From: Actinomycetes bacterium
Lineage (GTDB): Bacteria > Actinomycetota > Actinomycetes > Mycobacteriales > Mycobacteriaceae
Length of the DNA stretch: 8,880 nt
NCBI GenBank assembly: GCA_023460175.1
Contig: JAEWRC010000015.1
Location: 1-8,880, forward strand
Direction: 5' to 3'
The translations under genes were made by a program, and so were the position numbers. The notes beneath the pieces were generated by a model, which was not told the origin of the DNA, made no database searches, and saw nothing but the letters and a program-made list of their open reading frames with translations. Below, piece after piece: positions 6,500 through 8,880 of this stretch (positions are counted from its first letter, which is position 1; the number at the start of each line of letters is the position of its first letter).

Positions 6500-6554
6500 G
6501 AAATTGCCCTCAGGGTCGTCCTGATCGAAGCGCAACAACCCTGACGGCAATTTC
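6500..6554. repeat. Imperfect 20-bp inverted repeat downstream of the Fic gene
   Basis: Arms 6500-6519 (opening GAAATTGCC) and 6535-6554 (closing GGCAATTTC) pair at 18 of 20 positions around a 15-base loop. The mismatches are at 6509/6545 and 6517/6537. It starts 16 bp past the Fic stop, so it could end Fic transcription, although no T-run follows. Its length and near-perfect arms also fit a dispersed palindromic repeat or the remnant of a mobile element. Confidence 0.7.
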
Positions 6555-6570
6555 ATCGCACGTCCAACCG

Positions 6571-7665
6571 TCAGCGCGCAGGTTCTCGCCGGACCAGCAG
6601 CTGTAGAAACTCCCTGTTGATGAAGAGACGGTCCCGGCCGATCTTCACGTTCTGGAGCATTCCAGCGTCAACCAATGCGCCTAGCCAGTTGGACGCCGTC
6701 GGACGAGACACGCCGCAACGATCCATAACCGTCTGAATACGGCAGTAGGGCTGCTCGAACAGTACCGCTTGAAACTCGGAGTCTGCCCCGCCCTTGGACG
6801 CCGCGCGCGCTCTCATCGTGAAGTCATCCTGCAACGCGCGGATCGCGGTGACCTTCCGCAGCGTGTCGCGCGACGTCAGTTCAATGCCTGTCAGCACGTA
6901 AAGCAGCCACTCCTCCCACGCTGACTCAGCAGTCACCGCGAGGAGCAGGCGGTAATAGTCGCTTTTCGTATCGATGATGTAGCGCGACAGGTACAGGACC
7001 GGGAGCCTCAGTAAGCCGGCCTCCACAAGCATCAACACGTTCAAGATGCGGCCTGTGCGGCCGTTCCCGTCGGAGAAGGGGTGGATTGCCTCGAACTGAT
7101 AATGCGCAGCAGCCATCCGAACGAGCGGATCCAGACCGTCGCCGGCATGGATGAATCTCTCCCATTCCGACAGTTTTTCGTCGATCACATCGCGGCCCTC
7201 GGGCGGGCTGTAGATGATCTCGCTCGTCGTCGGACTGGCGATCCTGGTGCCGGGAACTGCGCGAACCTTCATTTCACGGCCTTTGATGGTGCTGCAGACG
7301 GCACCAGCCGTTGCGGCGGTCAGACCGCGCGTTTCCGTCATCTCAAATCCCACCCTTAAGGCAGTGCGATATCTGAGAGCCTCGCGGGTAGCCGAGTCTG
7401 CTCCGGCGTCATCGTCAAGGTGGCGGAATAACTCATCTGTCGTGGTCACCACATTCTCGATTTCCGAGCTTGCCTGAGCCTCCAAGACAGGCAGCGTATT
7501 GATCAGAACAGTCGGGTTCGGGATCGACACGACAGCCTGATCGAGCTGACCAAGCGCAGTATTGGCACCAATGGCAGCCTTGAGTACCCTGCGGGTTTCA
7601 AGCTGATCGACGCTGGGTGGCGGACGAAGTTCGTTGTAGGGCCTGTCGGGCTGCCAGTCCGTCAC
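6571..7665 (-). CDS. Fic family protein, class II (putative AMP transferase with N-terminal inhibitory motif)
   Basis: This 364-residue Fic protein is likely to transfer AMP from ATP to hydroxyl side chains of target proteins. The N-terminal region begins TDWQPDRPYNELRPPP, as in Shewanella-type Fic proteins. It contains the inhibitory motif (S/T)xxxE(G/N) as SSEIEN (66-71), whose Glu70 would block the ATP site. The flap is near RAVPGTRIASPTTSEIIYSPP (135-155). The complete catalytic motif HPFSDGNGRTGR is at 195-206, with His195 and Asp199 present. The last 60 residues form a winged helix (CGVSRPTASNWLGALVDAGMLQNV, wing IGRDRLFIN). The frame is open to a GTG at 7755. I chose the GTG at 7665 because family homology starts there and the likely -10 element at 7721-7726 would exclude the longer start; TTG at 7674 is another option. 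It is visibly less GC-rich than its neighbours and absent from the M. tuberculosis locus, so probably acquired. No partner antitoxin gene is adjacent. Confidence 0.9.
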   Translation of the reverse strand: MTDWQPDRPYNELRPPPSVDQLETRRVLKAAIGANTALGQLDQAVVSIPNPTVLINTLPVLEAQASSEIENVVTTTDELFRHLDDDAGADSATREALRYRTALRVGFEMTETRGLTAATAGAVCSTIKGREMKVRAVPGTRIASPTTSEIIYSPPEGRDVIDEKLSEWERFIHAGDGLDPLVRMAAAHYQFEAIHPFSDGNGRTGRILNVLMLVEAGLLRLPVLYLSRYIIDTKSDYYRLLLAVTAESAWEEWLLYVLTGIELTSRDTLRKVTAIRALQDDFTMRARAASKGGADSEFQAVLFEQPYCRIQTVMDRCGVSRPTASNWLGALVDAGMLQNVKIGRDRLFINREFLQLLVRREPAR

Positions 7666-7720
7666 GCTGCTCAACGATTCCAGGCCTAGAAGCAATGTGC
7701 AAAGAAATCGTCGCAATTTT

Positions 7721-7757
7721 ACTATATTTTGCGCATATGCGAACTTACTTCGCACAT
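7721..7757 (-). promoter_or_regulatory. Fic promoter with operator-like inverted repeat
   Basis: On the minus strand a -10-like TATAGT (7721-7726) sits about 56 bp upstream of the GTG at 7665. Just upstream is an inverted repeat, ATATGCGAA (7735-7743) and TTCGCACAT (7749-7757) on the plus strand, with a five-base spacer and eight of nine pairs. It overlaps a second palindrome, CGCATATGCG (7732-7741). A dimeric repressor bound here would cover the -35 region. The winged helix of the Fic protein itself is the obvious candidate, but this is inference. Confidence 0.5.
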
Positions 7758-7865
7758 CGATAACTTCGACCGTCGATCCGCTCTACTGAAACGGGTCCGC
7801 GGATTTTTCCGGCCAGCGATCCCTCGACGTGGAGCTTGACGACCGTCGCACAGGGTCTTGCGTTG

Positions 7866-7938
7866 TGGAGCCTAGGAGATTCGAACTCCTGACATCTGCC
7901 TTGCAAAGGCAGCGCTCTACCAACTGAGCTAAGGCCCC
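7866..7938 (-). tRNA. alaT: tRNA-Ala (anticodon UGC)
   Basis: This 73-nt cloverleaf reads GGGGCCTTAGCTCAGTTGG and onward, ending CTAGGCTCCA. The acceptor stem GGGGCCT/AGGCTCC has seven pairs with one G-T. The D-loop carries AGCTCAGTTGGTAGAGC, the anticodon is TGC at 7903-7905 (complement GCA), and the T-arm holds GGAGTTCGAATCTCC. CCA is not encoded. It lies last in a tRNA-Ile, small gene, tRNA-Ala series, as alaT follows ileT near gyrA in M. tuberculosis. Confidence 0.98.
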
Positions 7939-7948
7939 TCAGCCTGAT

Positions 7949-8071
7949 TCAGGCGGGTGTCTGATCGGCGGCTGATTCCGGTACAGAATGCCAGACTTCA
8001 CCGCGCCGGCGCGAACGGAGCGCCACGGCGGCCGCGACGACCACGGTCACCACCACCAGAAGCGTTCTCAT
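7949..8071 (-). CDS. Small single-pass membrane protein between the tRNA genes (DLW-39-like)
   Basis: A 40-codon open frame is read leftward in the 135-bp gap between the tRNAs. The product is MRTLLVVVTVVVAAAVAL, then a basic stop-transfer run RSRRRGEV, then WHSVPESAADQTPA. One N-terminal membrane helix with a charged C-terminal tail is expected. The design and the position beside gyrA-linked tRNAs fit the DLW-39 family of tiny actinobacterial proteins, here with EVW in place of the DLW signature. The function is unknown. There is no ribosome binding site: the ATG lies two bases after the tRNA-Ile discriminator base at 8074, so the upstream sequence is the tRNA itself. Release of the tRNA 3' end could leave an almost leaderless message, a form mycobacteria translate well. 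The family assignment is from memory. Confidence 0.72.
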   Translation of the reverse strand: MRTLLVVVTVVVAAAVALRSRRRGEVWHSVPESAADQTPA

Positions 8072-8073
8072 AG

Positions 8074-8147
8074 TGGGCCTAGGAGGACTCGAACCTCCGA
8101 CCTCTTCGTTATCAGCGAAGCGCTCTAACCGCCTGAGCTATAGGCCC
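8074..8147 (-). tRNA. ileT: tRNA-Ile (anticodon GAU)
   Basis: This 74-nt cloverleaf reads GGGCCTATAGCTCAGGCGG and onward, ending CCTCCTAGGCCCA. The acceptor stem GGGCCTA/TAGGCCC has seven perfect pairs. The anticodon arm is CTTCGCTGATAACGAAG with anticodon GAT, and the T-arm is GGAGGTTCGAGTCCTCC. CCA is not encoded. It lies 64 bp downstream of the DUF3566 gene and directly upstream of the small gene, probably within one primary transcript. Confidence 0.98.
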
Positions 8148-8211
8148 GTATACCGAGCGGTGAGATTACCGTACCGGCGGCCCTGCGAACAAAACGCGGG
8201 TCCGCCGGCCG

Positions 8212-8880
8212 CTAATCCCGGTCCGCCAGGGTCACCTCGACACCGCCGACGATGTCGGTCGACAAGTTGTAGATGAACGCCCCGATGGTCGCCATCGCGG
8301 TCAGCACCACGATGTTGACCAGGCCGATCAGCAGCGCTCCGCCGAAGATGGTGCCGCTGGACACCAATTCGCCGCCGCCACCGCCGGTGCTGGTCAACAG
8401 GTCACCGACGTTGCTGTTCAGCTTGGTCCACACACCCATGCCGCCGAGGACGAGATACAGGAACGCCACCGCGATCATCCACACGAAGAACAGCGCCACC
8501 GACAGCAGCAGCGAGACCTTCAGGGTGCTCCACGGGTCGATGCGGCGGATCTGCATGCTGGCCCGTACCGGACCCGCCTTGGCGCGGCTGCCGACCTGGA
8601 TGCGGCGGGCGGCCGACGGGCGGGCGGGGCCGGGCTCCGGGCGATCGCCGGCCTCGCGCCGGGCGGCCGCCGGACGTGGCTGCGGTCCGGACAGGTCCGG
8701 CAGTTCGCTCGCGTACTCCTTGTTGCGCTCCGCACGGCCCTGGGCCGGTTCAGCCTCGGCCGGGGGCGACGACGGCTTCCCGGTGCCCTGCTGGGGGCCG
8801 GGGGCCGCCGTGCCGGTGATGTAACGGCTGACCCGACTGTCGGGCCGGCCCTCGGGCTTCTCCCGGGCCGGGGCCTCGGC
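8212..8880 (-). CDS. DUF3566 domain membrane protein (Rv0007-like), 5' truncated by window
   Basis: The frame is open from the window edge to the TAG at 8212-8214, giving 222 residues of the C-terminal part. The first roughly 100 visible residues are rich in Pro, Ala, Arg and Glu and probably disordered and cytoplasmic. The DUF3566 domain then begins at IRRIDPWSTLKVSLLLSVALFF. A second membrane helix spans GGALLIGLVNIVVLTAMATIGAF, followed by a short IYNLSTDIVGGVEVTLADRD tail. The RxxDPWSxxKxSxLLS signature is diagnostic. This family sits immediately downstream of gyrA in mycobacteria (Rv0007) and its role is not established. An internal ATG at 8556 falls just before the domain, but the frame stays open with similar composition upstream, so the true start lies outside the window. 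Confidence 0.9.
   Translation of the reverse strand, partial: AEAPAREKPEGRPDSRVSRYITGTAAPGPQQGTGKPSSPPAEAEPAQGRAERNKEYASELPDLSGPQPRPAAARREAGDRPEPGPARPSAARRIQVGSRAKAGPVRASMQIRRIDPWSTLKVSLLLSVALFFVWMIAVAFLYLVLGGMGVWTKLNSNVGDLLTSTGGGGGELVSSGTIFGGALLIGLVNIVVLTAMATIGAFIYNLSTDIVGGVEVTLADRD

Noticed and set aside
6426..6570. Possible attachment-site copy of the tRNA-Ala 3' end on the far side of the Fic gene
   Set aside because: Comparison by eye of the tRNA 3' end with this interval showed no meaningful match.
8073..8276. Open frame starting MGLGGLEPPTSSLS across tRNA-Ile on the plus strand
   Set aside because: This is a well-known false gene produced by reading the complement of a tRNA; it covers the tRNA-Ile gene.

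Overview
The window is GC-rich chromosomal DNA from an actinobacterium, almost certainly a non-tuberculous Mycobacterium (Mycolicibacterium type). The gene order mirrors the origin-proximal block of M. tuberculosis from pknA (Rv0015c) back to Rv0007, read here in reverse orientation. In that arrangement gyrA, gyrB, dnaA and oriC would lie beyond the right edge. The identifications rest on recalled family sequences and on synteny; no database search was run.

Left part (1-4676): the end of pknA and the whole of pknB run rightward as a translationally coupled pair of membrane Ser/Thr kinases controlling growth and division. Facing them are trpG and a DUF881 membrane protein, leftward in a likely two-gene operon. 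pknB and trpG overlap tail to tail by 23 bp. The small division protein gene crgA diverges from the DUF881 gene and is followed by a short membrane protein like Rv0010c.

Middle (4677-5885): a strong hairpin separates the Rv0010c-like gene from the convergent cyclophilin gene ppiA. ppiA diverges from cwsA, which encodes a cell-wall synthesis and division protein. pknA, pknB, crgA and cwsA together form a cell envelope and division neighbourhood.

Right part (5886-8880): two genes here look accessory compared with M. tuberculosis, where cwsA follows the tRNA pair directly. One encodes a proline/glycine-rich lipoprotein carrying a duplicated Cys-x4-Cys segment. The other encodes a class II Fic protein (putative AMP transferase) with a built-in inhibitory motif and a C-terminal winged helix. 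The Fic gene is less GC-rich, sits beside the 3' end of tRNA-Ala, has a palindromic operator-like site over its promoter, and is followed by a 20-bp imperfect inverted repeat. Beyond it are tRNA-Ala(UGC) and tRNA-Ile(GAU), with a 40-codon gene between them whose ATG lies two bases after the tRNA-Ile 3' end. The window closes inside a DUF3566 membrane protein gene (Rv0007-like).

No stretch longer than 300 bases lacks a gene. No CRISPR array, insertion sequence or parS site was seen. The best candidates for something under-described are the tRNA-embedded small gene and the self-contained Fic unit with its putative operator.
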